Positions 51,620 through 61,255 of a stretch of DNA of 64,000 nucleotides are shown here, one piece after another (positions within the stretch are counted from its first letter, which is position 1; each line of letters begins with the position of its first letter). The notes beneath the pieces were generated by a model, which saw nothing but the letters and a program-made list of their open reading frames with translations, had not been told where the DNA came from and made no database searches. The position numbers and the translations under genes are program-made. Source of the DNA: UBA1351 sp965140555 (GTDB lineage: Bacteria; Bacillota; Clostridia; Lachnospirales; Vallitaleaceae); the NCBI GenBank assembly GCA_965140555.1, contig OZ223259.1, forward strand, positions 2,604,001 through 2,668,000, given 5' to 3'.

Positions 51620-52273
51620 ATGATGTTAATTAAAATCAAGGATCCGGTGAGTGCATTGACCCATTTTATTGGTGCCTTGTTGTCCTTAGTGGCAGTGACA
51701 TCCTTAGTGGCTAAAGGATATTTTATGGGCAGTTACCTATATATGATTTCCTTTGGAGTTTTTGGTGGTAGTCTGGTATTACTTTATACGGCAAGCACCG
51801 TGTATCACATTGTAGAACGTCCCAAATTTATGGAACTATGGCTAAAACGAATCGATCATATGATGATTTTTGTTCTTATAGCAGGAACCTATACACCGGT
51901 GTGTTTGATTCCTTTGCAGGCAGCGAATGGAAATAAAATCGGCATCACAGTACTTGCCATTGTGTGGTCTGTTGCTATTCTAGGGATTTTTTTGAAAATT
52001 GTATGGTTAGACGCGCCTCGATGGGTATCGACTGCTCAGTATATTCTAATGGGATGGATTGCTCTGATTGCTATTATTCCCCTGTTTAAAACGATGACAA
52101 CGACAGGATTTACTTTATTGGTATTAGGTGGTATTGTTTATACAGTAGGTGGTATTATCTATGGAACGAAATGGCCAAAACTTACAGGGAAATGGTTTGG
52201 GTTCCATGAACTTTTTCATCTGTTTGTTATGGGTGGCAGTCTATGTCACTTCTTCATGATTCTTACCCTTTGA
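51620..52273 (+). CDS. Hemolysin III/PAQR-family membrane protein
   Basis: This protein of 217 residues has seven predicted helices and the family motifs: DPVSALTHFIGALLS, YTASTVYHIVE, RIDHMMIFVLIAGTYTP and FHELFHLFVMGGSLCHFF (conserved His residues). PAQR proteins may act as metal-dependent ceramidase-like hydrolases. Bacterial members are only loosely called hemolysins. ATG 51620 or 51623 follows GAGGTGG. Monocistronic with a terminator. Confidence 0.88.
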   Translation: MMLIKIKDPVSALTHFIGALLSLVAVTSLVAKGYFMGSYLYMISFGVFGGSLVLLYTASTVYHIVERPKFMELWLKRIDHMMIFVLIAGTYTPVCLIPLQAANGNKIGITVLAIVWSVAILGIFLKIVWLDAPRWVSTAQYILMGWIALIAIIPLFKTMTTTGFTLLVLGGIVYTVGGIIYGTKWPKLTGKWFGFHELFHLFVMGGSLCHFFMILTL

Positions 52274-52341
52274 AGAAGAACGTTAAAAATGAAAATAATA
52301 TAAAAAGACTTGTTAATGGTAGCAATTGTCGCTACAATAGA

Positions 52342-52371
52342 AGTGTCACTTGAATAAAGTGGCATTTTTTT
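52342..52371 (+). terminator. Terminator of the hemolysin III-like gene
   Basis: AGTGTCACTT-GAAT-AAAGTGGCATT stem followed by seven T. Confidence 0.8.
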
Positions 52372-52450
52372 GATAAAAAAAAGAGATTGCGTCCTAGGAA
52401 TATAGTTATAATATAGATAGGACAATTCTACAATAAAATGAGGTGCTTTT

Positions 52451-54556
52451 ATGTTAACATCACGTTCCAAGCGTATCATTTTGCTAATACTGGAAGCCGA
52501 GGGATATATTACTATTCAGCAAATTGCAGATGATGTAAATGTAAGCTCGCGTACAATTTTGCGAGAACTTGATGATGTCCAGAAATGGATAGAAGAACAA
52601 GGTGGAGTACTGGATAAGAAAAAGGGGAAGGGATTAAGCGTTCTATCTGATTCAGAATTAAAAGCTCAGATGATTAAAAAGCTCTATGTCGAGAAAAGTG
52701 AGGTAGTCTATACACCGGAAGAGCGTAAGATTATCCTTAAGGCAGAATTGCTTAAATACTCAGAAGCGACGAAGTTATTCACGCTAACAAAATTATTGGA
52801 TGTGACAGAAAGTACCATCGCAACGGATTTGTTGCAACTGGAATCTTGGTTTATGCAGTATGGGTTGGAAATCATACGGCGACCGGGATTGGGAATATTA
52901 TTGGATGGGGATGAGATTGCAAAAAGAAAAGCAATTGTAGCTTTGATTTATGAACATTTCCATGTGGTGGATTTGATTGAATTAATCTCCGATTACAAAT
53001 CGGGTCAAGAGGAAGTGAATATTGCAACATTTAAGAGATATATTAATGCTTCCATTTTGGCATTATTGCATTTGGATAGTTTACAATATATTAAAGACCT
53101 ATTGGTAAGGCTAGAATCTGAGATGGGGTATTATTTTGCGGATAATGCCTATATTGCCCTAACGATTCGATTTAGTATTACATTGAAGCGATCAGAATTT
53201 TGGGGACGAATTCATCTGGAAGAAGAGCGACAAGAACGCATACAGAAGGATAAAGTGTACGTTTTTTTAAAACAATGGGTGAAAGAGAGTGAAGGGAACC
53301 CATTTATTGCTTTGCCGGATACGGAATTACAGTACTTAACAATGCATATCAAAGGAAGTAAACTTCGAGAAACCAGTGATGTCACAAAGATTTCAATGAT
53401 TGAAGATTTTCGTGTCATACAGCTAGCCAAAGATTTTATACAAAAGGCAGAGTATGAGACGGGCATATATTTATCAGATAATGAGGAACTCCTGATTGGA
53501 TTGGTTAAACATCTAAGACCGGCCATATATCGTATGAAGATGAATCTGGATATTATTAATCCCCTCGTACAGGAAATTAAGGTGATGTATCCGGAATTGT
53601 TTCAAGCAATTAGCCAGTGTGTCGGCGTAATAGAAAAACGTGAGAATGTGCAAGTTCCGGAAGATGAAATTGCGTATTTGGCAACACATATCGGAGCGGT
53701 AATTCATAAAAGTCATCGAGAATTGGTGAAAAAGTATAATGTGTATGTAGCCTGTATGTATGGAATTGGTGCATCCCAGTTGTTGTTATCCCAATTGGAA
53801 AAGCAGTTTAACAATATTGAAATTAAAGAAGTTGTCAGTGTTATTGATGATATCGGAGCACAATTAAAGAATAAAGATGTGGATTTACTTATATCTACAG
53901 TACCGATTAAACATGTGGATATTCCATATGTTGTAGTGGATGCTATATTGAAGGATGAAGATATAGTCAATATAAAAGAAGCATTAAAGCATTCCGCACC
54001 GCATTCAAGTGGGTATCATAAAACGAATCTGCCTATGATTAAAGATCGCTATGTTGCCTTGAATATATATAGCCAGATTATCTTGGAAATTATCAATAAC
54101 TTTTCATGTGATGATCACTTGCGGGTGGAGTCCATTACCGAGCTCATTGATTATGTTAGTCGTTTATTGGCACAAGATGAAGAAGAGCGAATTGTATTGG
54201 AAAAGTCATTTGCAGAACGAGAAGAGAAGGGGTCGACCATTTTAAGCAAGAAAGGGATGATGCTTCTTCACTGCCGGGCTGATATTGAACGGGGTGTATG
54301 TGTTAATGTACTTCGATTGCAAGAGCCTATTATGATTGAAAAACATAGAGGTCTGATATCTATTCGAACGATTGTTGTTATGGTAGGTCCCGTCATTTTG
54401 AATCAACGGGTTCTTGAAATTTTATCCGAAATTAGTCATACAATTATCAGTTCGAATATGGCAGATACAATTATCGAGGGAAGTGAATCGGAGATTCAAG
54501 AAGAACTGCATAGGGTATTGGATAAATTTTTCCAACGACAAGTCTTGAATGGATAA
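52451..54556 (+). CDS. mtlR: PRD-containing transcriptional regulator with EIIB- and EIIA-like domains (MtlR type)
   Basis: This 701-residue regulator has an N-terminal HTH (about 5-60; ITIQQIADDVNVSSRTILREL) and a second HTH (about 85-150). Two PRDs follow (about 190-290 and 300-405; conserved His in TMHIKGS and ATHIGAVIHKSH). Then come an EIIB-like domain with Cys in YVACMYGIGASQL (about 430) and an EIIA-like domain (about 530-695; His in MLLHCRADIE). Such proteins activate mannitol genes when phosphorylated by HPr and dephosphorylated at EIIB/EIIA. It sits just upstream of the mannitol transporters with its own terminator. Confidence 0.88.
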   Translation: MLTSRSKRIILLILEAEGYITIQQIADDVNVSSRTILRELDDVQKWIEEQGGVLDKKKGKGLSVLSDSELKAQMIKKLYVEKSEVVYTPEERKIILKAELLKYSEATKLFTLTKLLDVTESTIATDLLQLESWFMQYGLEIIRRPGLGILLDGDEIAKRKAIVALIYEHFHVVDLIELISDYKSGQEEVNIATFKRYINASILALLHLDSLQYIKDLLVRLESEMGYYFADNAYIALTIRFSITLKRSEFWGRIHLEEERQERIQKDKVYVFLKQWVKESEGNPFIALPDTELQYLTMHIKGSKLRETSDVTKISMIEDFRVIQLAKDFIQKAEYETGIYLSDNEELLIGLVKHLRPAIYRMKMNLDIINPLVQEIKVMYPELFQAISQCVGVIEKRENVQVPEDEIAYLATHIGAVIHKSHRELVKKYNVYVACMYGIGASQLLLSQLEKQFNNIEIKEVVSVIDDIGAQLKNKDVDLLISTVPIKHVDIPYVVVDAILKDEDIVNIKEALKHSAPHSSGYHKTNLPMIKDRYVALNIYSQIILEIINNFSCDDHLRVESITELIDYVSRLLAQDEEERIVLEKSFAEREEKGSTILSKKGMMLLHCRADIERGVCVNVLRLQEPIMIEKHRGLISIRTIVVMVGPVILNQRVLEILSEISHTIISSNMADTIIEGSESEIQEELHRVLDKFFQRQVLNG

Positions 54557-54566
54557 GGTTTGTATG

Positions 54567-54597
54567 AAATGTCACTTTTTATAAGTGACATTTTTTT
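54567..54597 (+). terminator. Terminator of the mtlR-type gene
   Basis: AAATGTCACTT/AAGTGACATTT with T-run. Confidence 0.9.
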
Positions 54598-54717
54598 GTA
54601 CTAAAATACAAGGATTTGCAAATGTCGTTAATACAATGTGCCAAAAATAAACAACTATTTCTTTATTTTTTTGTTGAAATATCATTATAATAAAATCATA
54701 GCGGCAGGTTGGGTAGC

Positions 54718-54884
54718 CTAGTGTACTGACACGCTCATAAATAGACGAAGGATGCAGCCTGTTTTCCCATAGGACATCGTTGCTGTCAATCGACGATGGC
54801 ACCGCATCGCCTCATTCCAGCGCCTTGCCTATGAAAAAACATTCTGCATCCTTCGTTCAAATATGAACATGCCAGTACACTAGC
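54718..54884 (+). repeat. 167-nt imperfect inverted-repeat element in the mannitol leader
   Basis: CTAGTGTACTG (54718) pairs with CAGTACACTAG (54884). Further in, CGAAGGATGCAG pairs with CTGCATCCTTCG, and CCCATAGG with CCTATG. The top holds a hairpin CATCGTTG/CGACGATG and a GC-rich second half. A TATAAT at 54686-54691 would start transcription just before it, so it may lie in the mtlA leader. The layout resembles the 20561-20780 element, though the sequence is different. Confidence 0.65.
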
Positions 54885-54924
54885 TAGGGTAATAATGTAA
54901 CAAAAACAAAATAGGAGGTAGGTT

Positions 54925-56322
54925 ATGGAAAACACAGCAAAGGCAACTGTTAGTTCAAAAGAAAGGGTTCAAAAATTTGGACGGTTTCTTAGCGGGATGG
55001 TGATGCCGAATATCGGTGCATTTATCGCATGGGGGTTAATTACAGCATTATTTATTGAGACCGGATGGACGCCGAATGAGCGATTAGCGTCTTTAGTCGA
55101 TCCGATGATTAAGTTTCTATTACCGTTACTCATCGGTTATACCGGTGGTAAAATGGTGGCAGATACTCGTGGTGGTGTTCTTGGGGCTATCGCAACAATG
55201 GGTGTTATTGTAGGAACAAGTATCCCGATGTTTATCGGTGGTATGATTATGGGTCCTTTAGGTGGTTGGTGTATTAAAAAATTTGATGATGCCGTAGATG
55301 GTAAAATTCCTGCAGGCTTTGAAATGTTGATTAATAACTTTTCTGCAGGTATTATCGGTGCACTATTAACGATTCTTGCCTACTTTGGTATCGGTCCTGT
55401 GGTGGAAGCTATATCGACAACGTTAGGGAATGGCGTTGAAGCTATTGTTGAACTGGGGCTTCTTCCATTGGCATCTGTATTCATTGAGCCGGCAAAAGTC
55501 TTGTTTTTGAATAATGCGATTAATCATGGCGTGTTAAGTCCACTGGGTATTGAGTATGCAGCAGAACATGGGAAGGCTATTTACTTCCTTTTGGAAACAA
55601 ATCCGGGACCTGGCCTTGGTGTTTTGGCAGCTTACTGGGTATTTAGCAAAGGGATGATTCGTCAATCCGCACCGGGTGCAATTATAATTCACTTCTTCGG
55701 TGGAATTCATGAAATCTATTTCCCTTATATTCTAATGCAACCATCTTTGATTTTGGCTGTAATTGCAGGTGGAGCTTCAGGTGTGTTCACATTTGTTGTT
55801 ACAGGAGCCGGTCTTGTGGCAGCACCATCACCGGGTAGTATTTTTGCGTTAGCAGCTATGGCACCGAAGGGAGGACTCCTTCCGGTACTTGCAGGTGTAG
55901 CAGTTGCAGCGATTGTATCCTTTATAGTGGCAGCACTATTAATCAAGCGAAAAGGTTCTGCCAATGATGAATCATTAGAATCTGCCAAGAGTCAAATGGT
56001 TCAGATGAAGGGGAAAGCGTCTTCTGTTGTGAACGTATCCAATATACCTGTTAAAAAAATCATAGTCGCATGTGATGCAGGAATGGGTTCAAGTGCTATG
56101 GGAGCAAGTAAACTCCGTAATAAGGTCAAAAAGGCAGGATTAGATATTGAAGTTAAGAACACTTCGATTGATCAACTGCCTCAGGATGCTGATATTGTTA
56201 TTACACATAATCAATTAACGGAGCGTGCTAAAAATGTTTTGCCAACTGCGCGCCATATTTCTATCGATGATTTTATTATGACAGATGTCTATGATCGTCT
56301 CATAGATGAATTGTCGAAGTAA
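54925..56322 (+). CDS. mtlA: PTS mannitol EIICB component
   Basis: This 465-residue mannitol transporter has EIIC with membrane segments up to about residue 340 (RFLSGMVMPNIGAFIAWGLI; GGIHEIYFPYILM). EIIB occupies about 375-465, with the phosphorylated Cys in IIVACDAGMGSSAMG. No EIIA domain is present, so it must use the EIIA of the next gene or another. It is very similar to the next gene through the EIIC part, a tandem duplication. AGGAGG lies 9 bp before the ATG. Confidence 0.94.
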   Translation: MENTAKATVSSKERVQKFGRFLSGMVMPNIGAFIAWGLITALFIETGWTPNERLASLVDPMIKFLLPLLIGYTGGKMVADTRGGVLGAIATMGVIVGTSIPMFIGGMIMGPLGGWCIKKFDDAVDGKIPAGFEMLINNFSAGIIGALLTILAYFGIGPVVEAISTTLGNGVEAIVELGLLPLASVFIEPAKVLFLNNAINHGVLSPLGIEYAAEHGKAIYFLLETNPGPGLGVLAAYWVFSKGMIRQSAPGAIIIHFFGGIHEIYFPYILMQPSLILAVIAGGASGVFTFVVTGAGLVAAPSPGSIFALAAMAPKGGLLPVLAGVAVAAIVSFIVAALLIKRKGSANDESLESAKSQMVQMKGKASSVVNVSNIPVKKIIVACDAGMGSSAMGASKLRNKVKKAGLDIEVKNTSIDQLPQDADIVITHNQLTERAKNVLPTARHISIDDFIMTDVYDRLIDELSK

Positions 56323-56348
56323 CGGATATTCCTTAACTTTAGGGTAAA

Positions 56349-56385
56349 TAAAAAGGGATTTACGATTAACGCAGATCCCCTTTTT
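56349..56385 (+). terminator. Terminator between the two mannitol transporter genes
   Basis: AAAAAGGGAT/ATCCCCTTTTT with T-run. It may reduce read-through into the second copy. Confidence 0.75.
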
Positions 56386-56510
56386 ATTTATGTCACTTGT
56401 AACTATTGCCATTGTTGCTTTTCTAGCGCTTTAATAGAAGGGTAATAAGAGGTATAATGATAGTATGGAAACAGCAACTTGTTTTTGTTGTTAAATGTAG
56501 GAGGTACACG

Positions 56511-58406
56511 ATGGAAAGCAATAAACAAAGGATTCAAAAGTTTGGACGTTTTCTAAGCGGTATGGTGATGCCAAATATTGGCGCATTCATCGCATGGGGG
56601 CTAATTACAGCATTGTTTATTGACACAGGATGGACACCAAATGAACGATTAGCATCTTTAGTTGATCCAATGATTAAGTACCTATTGCCACTACTTATCG
56701 GGTATACAGGCGGTAAATTAGTAGCAGATACACGCGGTGGTGTTCTTGGGGCCATTGCAACGATGGGAGTTATTGTGGGAACCAATATTCCGATGTTTAT
56801 CGGTGGTATGATTATGGGTCCTTTAGGCGGTTGGTGTATTAAAAAATTCGATGATGCTATAGACGGTAAGATTCCTACGGGTTTTGAAATGTTAATTAAT
56901 AATTTTTCAGCAGGTATTATCGGTGCATTATTGACAATTCTTGCCTATTTTGGTATTGGACCTGTTGTAGAAGGCATATCGACAACGTTAGGAAATGGGG
57001 TTGAAACCATTGTTGAACTGGGACTTCTCCCGTTGGCATCTGTATTCATAGAGCCGGCCAAAGTATTATTTTTGAATAATGCAATTAACCATGGGGTATT
57101 AAGCCCTCTAGGTATTGAATATGCAGCAGAACATGGAAAGGCCATTTACTTCCTTTTGGAAACAAATCCGGGACCGGGACTTGGTATATTAGCAGCATAT
57201 TGGGTGTTTAGCAAAGGTATGATTCGTCAATCTGCACCGGGGGCCATTATAATTCACTTCTTCGGTGGAATTCATGAAATCTATTTTCCTTATATACTGA
57301 TGCAACCGTCTTTAATATTGGCGGTTATAGCAGGGGGCGCATCCGGAGTATTCACCTTTGTTCTTACAGGAGCTGGTCTTGTGGCAGCGCCGTCACCGGG
57401 TAGTATCTTTGCATTAGCAGCTATGGCACCTAAAGGCGGATTGCTTCCTGTTCTTGCAGGAGTAGCAGTAGCCGCTATTGTATCTTTCTTAGTTGCTGCA
57501 TTATTGATTAACAAAAAAGAAGAACGAAATACAGAAGATTTATCAGAAGCCAAAAGTCAAATGGCTCAAATGAAAGGCAAGAAGATAACAAGTAATGACA
57601 TCGTAGTTGATCATGTACCGGCTTCAATCAATGATCTTAGTCATGTAAAACTTGTTGTAACCGCATGTGATGCCGGTATGGGATCGAGTGCTATGGGTGC
57701 TAGTAAGTTAAAGAGTGCCTTATCCAAAGCAGGTGTTGATGTGAAGGTTATCAATCGTTCGATTGATCAATTGCCTCAAGATGCAGATGTTGTTATTACA
57801 CATGAACAATTAACGCCACGTGCAACGAGTACCATGCCGGATACGATTCATTTGTCTATTTCCGATTTCATCATGACGCCGTTGTATAGCGAATTAGTTA
57901 CACGACTAAGTCAAGATAAAGGTAAAACGGCAACCAAAGAAACAGAGCTTATGGCCGAGGAAGAGCCGGAAGATTATCAAACATTGACAAAGAATAACAT
58001 ACGAATCGGTTTAGAAAGTTGTACAAAAGTAGAAGCCATTCGCATGGCCGGTCAAATTCTATTTGAGGGTGGCTATGTGGAAAAAGAATATATTGATGCC
58101 ATGGTTCAAAGAGATAGTGAACTATCTACATATATCGGAAACGGCACAGCGATTCCTCATGGTGTCAGCGATGCAAAGAAGAAAATCAAGCATACCGGTA
58201 TCAGTATTTTGCAATTTCCTGATGGCGTTGATTTTAATGGCAATACAGTGTATTTAGTTGTCGGTATTGCCGGTGTAGGAAATGAGCATTTGATGATTTT
58301 ATCAAACCTTGCAGAAATCGTCGAAGATGAAGAAAAAGTTGAGGCATTACGTCAAACAGCAGATGTTGACTATATTTATAAACAATTTACCAACAAGAAT
58401 ATCTAA
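56511..58406 (+). CDS. mtlA: PTS mannitol EIICBA component
   Basis: This 631-residue protein has an EIIC domain (1-340) almost identical in protein sequence to the preceding copy. EIIB follows (about 380-470; VTACDAGMGSSAMG), then a linker, and a fused EIIA (about 490-631; GTAIPHGVSDAKKKI carries the active His). It therefore carries the full phosphate chain from HPr. ATG 56511 has AGGAGGTACACG upstream. Downstream genes follow 26 bp later, so it heads the catabolic operon. Confidence 0.95.
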   Translation: MESNKQRIQKFGRFLSGMVMPNIGAFIAWGLITALFIDTGWTPNERLASLVDPMIKYLLPLLIGYTGGKLVADTRGGVLGAIATMGVIVGTNIPMFIGGMIMGPLGGWCIKKFDDAIDGKIPTGFEMLINNFSAGIIGALLTILAYFGIGPVVEGISTTLGNGVETIVELGLLPLASVFIEPAKVLFLNNAINHGVLSPLGIEYAAEHGKAIYFLLETNPGPGLGILAAYWVFSKGMIRQSAPGAIIIHFFGGIHEIYFPYILMQPSLILAVIAGGASGVFTFVLTGAGLVAAPSPGSIFALAAMAPKGGLLPVLAGVAVAAIVSFLVAALLINKKEERNTEDLSEAKSQMAQMKGKKITSNDIVVDHVPASINDLSHVKLVVTACDAGMGSSAMGASKLKSALSKAGVDVKVINRSIDQLPQDADVVITHEQLTPRATSTMPDTIHLSISDFIMTPLYSELVTRLSQDKGKTATKETELMAEEEPEDYQTLTKNNIRIGLESCTKVEAIRMAGQILFEGGYVEKEYIDAMVQRDSELSTYIGNGTAIPHGVSDAKKKIKHTGISILQFPDGVDFNGNTVYLVVGIAGVGNEHLMILSNLAEIVEDEEKVEALRQTADVDYIYKQFTNKNI

Positions 58407-58432
58407 GTCCTAGGGACGAGAAAGGATTATCT

Positions 58433-59410
58433 ATGATTTATACAGTAACATTGAATCCGGCGATTGATAAAACTGTGGAAATTGGTAATTTTGCCATTGA
58501 TCGTGTTAATCGAGTGGAGCAGTATAGAGAAGATCCCGGTGGTAAAGGGATTAATGTATCCAAGATGGTGAATACACTGCATGGCGATACGGTTGCCCTT
58601 CTAATTACAGGAGGATATACCGGTCAACAGTTGAAAGAACAGTTGGATGAAGAAGGTGTAACTTACAGGACGTTTGAAGTGGAAGGCGCTACACGTATTA
58701 ATACTAAAATCGTAGATAAGGTAAATGAAACCTTTACCGATGTCAATGAACGTGGACCTTTTGTAGGTAAGGATACGATAGCAGATATGGATGCGTATTT
58801 AACCGAGACATTGACTGAAGATGATATATTAGTGCTTGCAGGAAGTCTTCCTCAAGGTGTGCCAAAAGACATATATAACCATTGGATTAGATTGGCAAGT
58901 GCAAAAGGGACTAAAGTCATTTTGGATGCAGATGGTGATGTTTTTGAAATGGGGTTGGAAGCAAAACCTTACATGATAAAACCGAATGATAAAGAATTGG
59001 AAATGTTCTTTGATACAACCTTCGAATCAGAAGAATCAATGATTGAGAAAGCATTAGAAATTCTTGAGAAAGGTATTCGCCTTGTTGTTATTTCACAAGG
59101 AGAAAAAGGATGCTTGTTGCTTGCGAAGGAAGGTGTAATTAAGATACCGCCATTGAACGTAAATGTTCAAAGTACTGTGGGTGCCGGAGATTCCATGGTA
59201 GCAGCAATCGCTCATGAACTACAATCCATTGATGAATCACAACCGGCAGATGGGCGATTACAAGGATTTGCTCAAGCTCTTAAAATGGGCGTGGCTGCAT
59301 CAACAGCTACGATTCAAGAAGTGGGAACAAAGATGGGATCGTTAGAAAATATCCAATCGATTTTACAACAGGTTCAGATAGAATTTAAGATGAAATTTTA
59401 TAAGGAGTGA
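58433..59410 (+). CDS. PfkB-family 1-phosphofructokinase-like kinase
   Basis: This 325-residue kinase of the FruK/LacC group has the N-terminal VTLNPAIDKTVE, the substrate-binding GGKGINVSKM and the catalytic VGAGDSMVAA. FruK makes fructose-1,6-bisphosphate from fructose-1-P; LacC phosphorylates tagatose-6-P. Because it follows mannitol transporters and precedes a SorE-like dehydrogenase, fructose-1-P is the likely substrate here. The next gene starts 4 bp after its stop. Confidence 0.9.
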   Translation: MIYTVTLNPAIDKTVEIGNFAIDRVNRVEQYREDPGGKGINVSKMVNTLHGDTVALLITGGYTGQQLKEQLDEEGVTYRTFEVEGATRINTKIVDKVNETFTDVNERGPFVGKDTIADMDAYLTETLTEDDILVLAGSLPQGVPKDIYNHWIRLASAKGTKVILDADGDVFEMGLEAKPYMIKPNDKELEMFFDTTFESEESMIEKALEILEKGIRLVVISQGEKGCLLLAKEGVIKIPPLNVNVQSTVGAGDSMVAAIAHELQSIDESQPADGRLQGFAQALKMGVAASTATIQEVGTKMGSLENIQSILQQVQIEFKMKFYKE

Positions 59411-59414
59411 CGAT

Positions 59415-60683
59415 ATGAAAACAACAGCAGTACGTTTATATGATGTGAATACATTGTCTCTTGATACCTTTGAACTTCCTGAAATCAAAGATGATGAAAT
59501 TCTAGTTAAAGTTGTCAGTGATAGTGTGTGTATGTCCACTTACAAAGCTGTTATTCAAGGGGCTAAGCACAAACGTGTTCCTGAGAATATTGCAACAAAT
59601 CCGACAATTATGGGTCATGAGTTTGCAGGTGTCATTGAAAAAGTAGGTAGTGAGTGGGCAGATCAATTTAAACCTGGTGAGAAATTTGCAATTCAACCGG
59701 CTTTGAATTATAAAGGCAGTCCTTATGCACCTGGGTATTCCTTCGAATTTTTTGGTGGAAATGCAACCTATTGTATTATTCCGCGTGAAGTTATGGAACT
59801 TGGTTTTCTATTACATTATGAAGGTAAAGGCTTCTATGAAGCATCCCTTTCGGAGCCGATGAGTTGTGTTATCGGTGGATTCCATTCCAATTATCATACA
59901 GAAACAGGTAAGTATGTGCATCACATGGGTATTGTAGAAGGCGGTAAAATGGCTCTTCTTGCCGGCGTGGGACCTATGGGGCTTGGGGCTATCGACTATG
60001 CGCTTCACTGTGATCGTCGTCCGTCAGTATTGGTTGTAACAGATATCAATGATGACCGTTTGGCCCGTGCTAAAGCATACTTCTCTGAAGAAGAAGCAAA
60101 AAAATGTGGTGTTGAACTACATTTTGTAAATACAGCAACACAAGAAGATGCCGTAGCTAAGTTGATTGAGCTTTCGGGCGGAACAGGATATGACGATGTC
60201 TTTGCTTATGCACCGGTTGTTCCTGTTGTAGAACAAGCGGATAAAATTTTAGGAAAAGACGGTTGCTTGAACTTCTTCGCGGGTCCAAGTGACAATCAAT
60301 TTACTGCAAAAGTAAATTTTTATAATATTCACTACACACCAACCCATATTATGGGATCTACAGGTGGTAATGATGATGACATGAGAGAATCACTAGAAAT
60401 GTCTGCCAAAGGACTTATTAATCCGGCAGTTATGATAACACATGTCGGAGGTATCGATAGTGCATGTGACACAATTCTTAACCTTCCTAAAATTCCTGGA
60501 GGTAAGAAAATTGTGTACAATCATATATCCATGCCAATGACGCCAATTGAAGAGTTTAGAAAATTAGGTGAAACAGATCCTTTATTTAAAGGGTTGGCAG
60601 ACCGTGTTGATAAAACAAATGGTCTGTGGAATGCAGAAGCAGAAAATTTCTTGTTGGAAAATGCCAAGAGAATTTCAGAATAA
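59415..60683 (+). CDS. Zinc-dependent dehydrogenase, sorbose-1-phosphate reductase (SorE)-like
   Basis: This 422-residue medium-chain dehydrogenase has the catalytic zinc ligands Cys in SDSVCMSTYKAV, His-Glu in MGHEFAGVIEKVG, and Glu in SLSEPMSCV. It lacks the four-Cys structural zinc site. The cofactor loop is LLAGVGPMGLGAI. SorE interconverts L-sorbose-1-P and glucitol-6-P, oxidising the carbon next to the phosphorylated end. In this operon it could oxidise mannitol-1-P to fructose-1-P. The HPr gene follows 30 bp later. Confidence 0.85.
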   Translation: MKTTAVRLYDVNTLSLDTFELPEIKDDEILVKVVSDSVCMSTYKAVIQGAKHKRVPENIATNPTIMGHEFAGVIEKVGSEWADQFKPGEKFAIQPALNYKGSPYAPGYSFEFFGGNATYCIIPREVMELGFLLHYEGKGFYEASLSEPMSCVIGGFHSNYHTETGKYVHHMGIVEGGKMALLAGVGPMGLGAIDYALHCDRRPSVLVVTDINDDRLARAKAYFSEEEAKKCGVELHFVNTATQEDAVAKLIELSGGTGYDDVFAYAPVVPVVEQADKILGKDGCLNFFAGPSDNQFTAKVNFYNIHYTPTHIMGSTGGNDDDMRESLEMSAKGLINPAVMITHVGGIDSACDTILNLPKIPGGKKIVYNHISMPMTPIEEFRKLGETDPLFKGLADRVDKTNGLWNAEAENFLLENAKRISE

Positions 60684-60713
60684 ATTTGCAATTTAAATTA
60701 TAAGGAGGAAATT

Positions 60714-60986
60714 ATGATTACTAAAACATTTGAACTTAAAGCTGAAGAGGGATTACATGCACGTCCTGCAAGTATGCTTGCAAAGGAATCGATGAAATTT
60801 AAATGCGATCTTTCTATGCAACGCGAAGGTGAAACAAACAAATTATATCAACCGAAAAGTATTCTATCTATTATGAGCTTAGGTGCTTCAAGTGGCGATA
60901 GAATTACGTTCACTGCAGATGGTGAAGATGAAGAGGCTGCTATAGCAAAGATTGAAGAATTATTTGCTTCAGATTTCGCCGGATAA
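60714..60986 (+). CDS. ptsH: HPr phosphocarrier protein
   Basis: This 90-residue protein carries phosphate from EI to EIIA proteins. His-15 is in EGLHARPAS, and the regulatory Ser-46 is in KSILSIMSLG, so HPr kinase control is possible. The AAGGAGG site is 6 bp upstream. It ends the mannitol operon; the ptsI gene for EI is not in the window. A dedicated HPr inside a sugar operon is unusual if another copy exists elsewhere. Confidence 0.94.
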   Translation: MITKTFELKAEEGLHARPASMLAKESMKFKCDLSMQREGETNKLYQPKSILSIMSLGASSGDRITFTADGEDEEAAIAKIEELFASDFAG

Positions 60987-61045
60987 GATGACAACGTCCA
61001 TGATTTAGTAACATCTTGGAATGCGTATGGGAGTATCCCGCGACA

Positions 61046-61087
61046 AAAGAGAGCGATGCAGATTATAAAACTGCTAACGCTCTCTTT
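61046..61087 (+). terminator. Terminator of the mannitol operon
   Basis: AAAGAGAGCG/CGCTCTCTTT long stem with T-run. Confidence 0.85.
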
Positions 61088-61255
61088 TTCTGTTAGGGGA
61101 AAGGTTGGGCTAAGAAACCTTTTCTTGGAGGAGAACATCTTGTCTATTCAAGTGGCTTATTATGTGCTAAAATAGCATACAGATGAGTTTGGATTTAAGA
61201 AAGATGAGATAAGAAGATAGTTGATTATAGATAGAACATATACAGGAGGAGTAAA

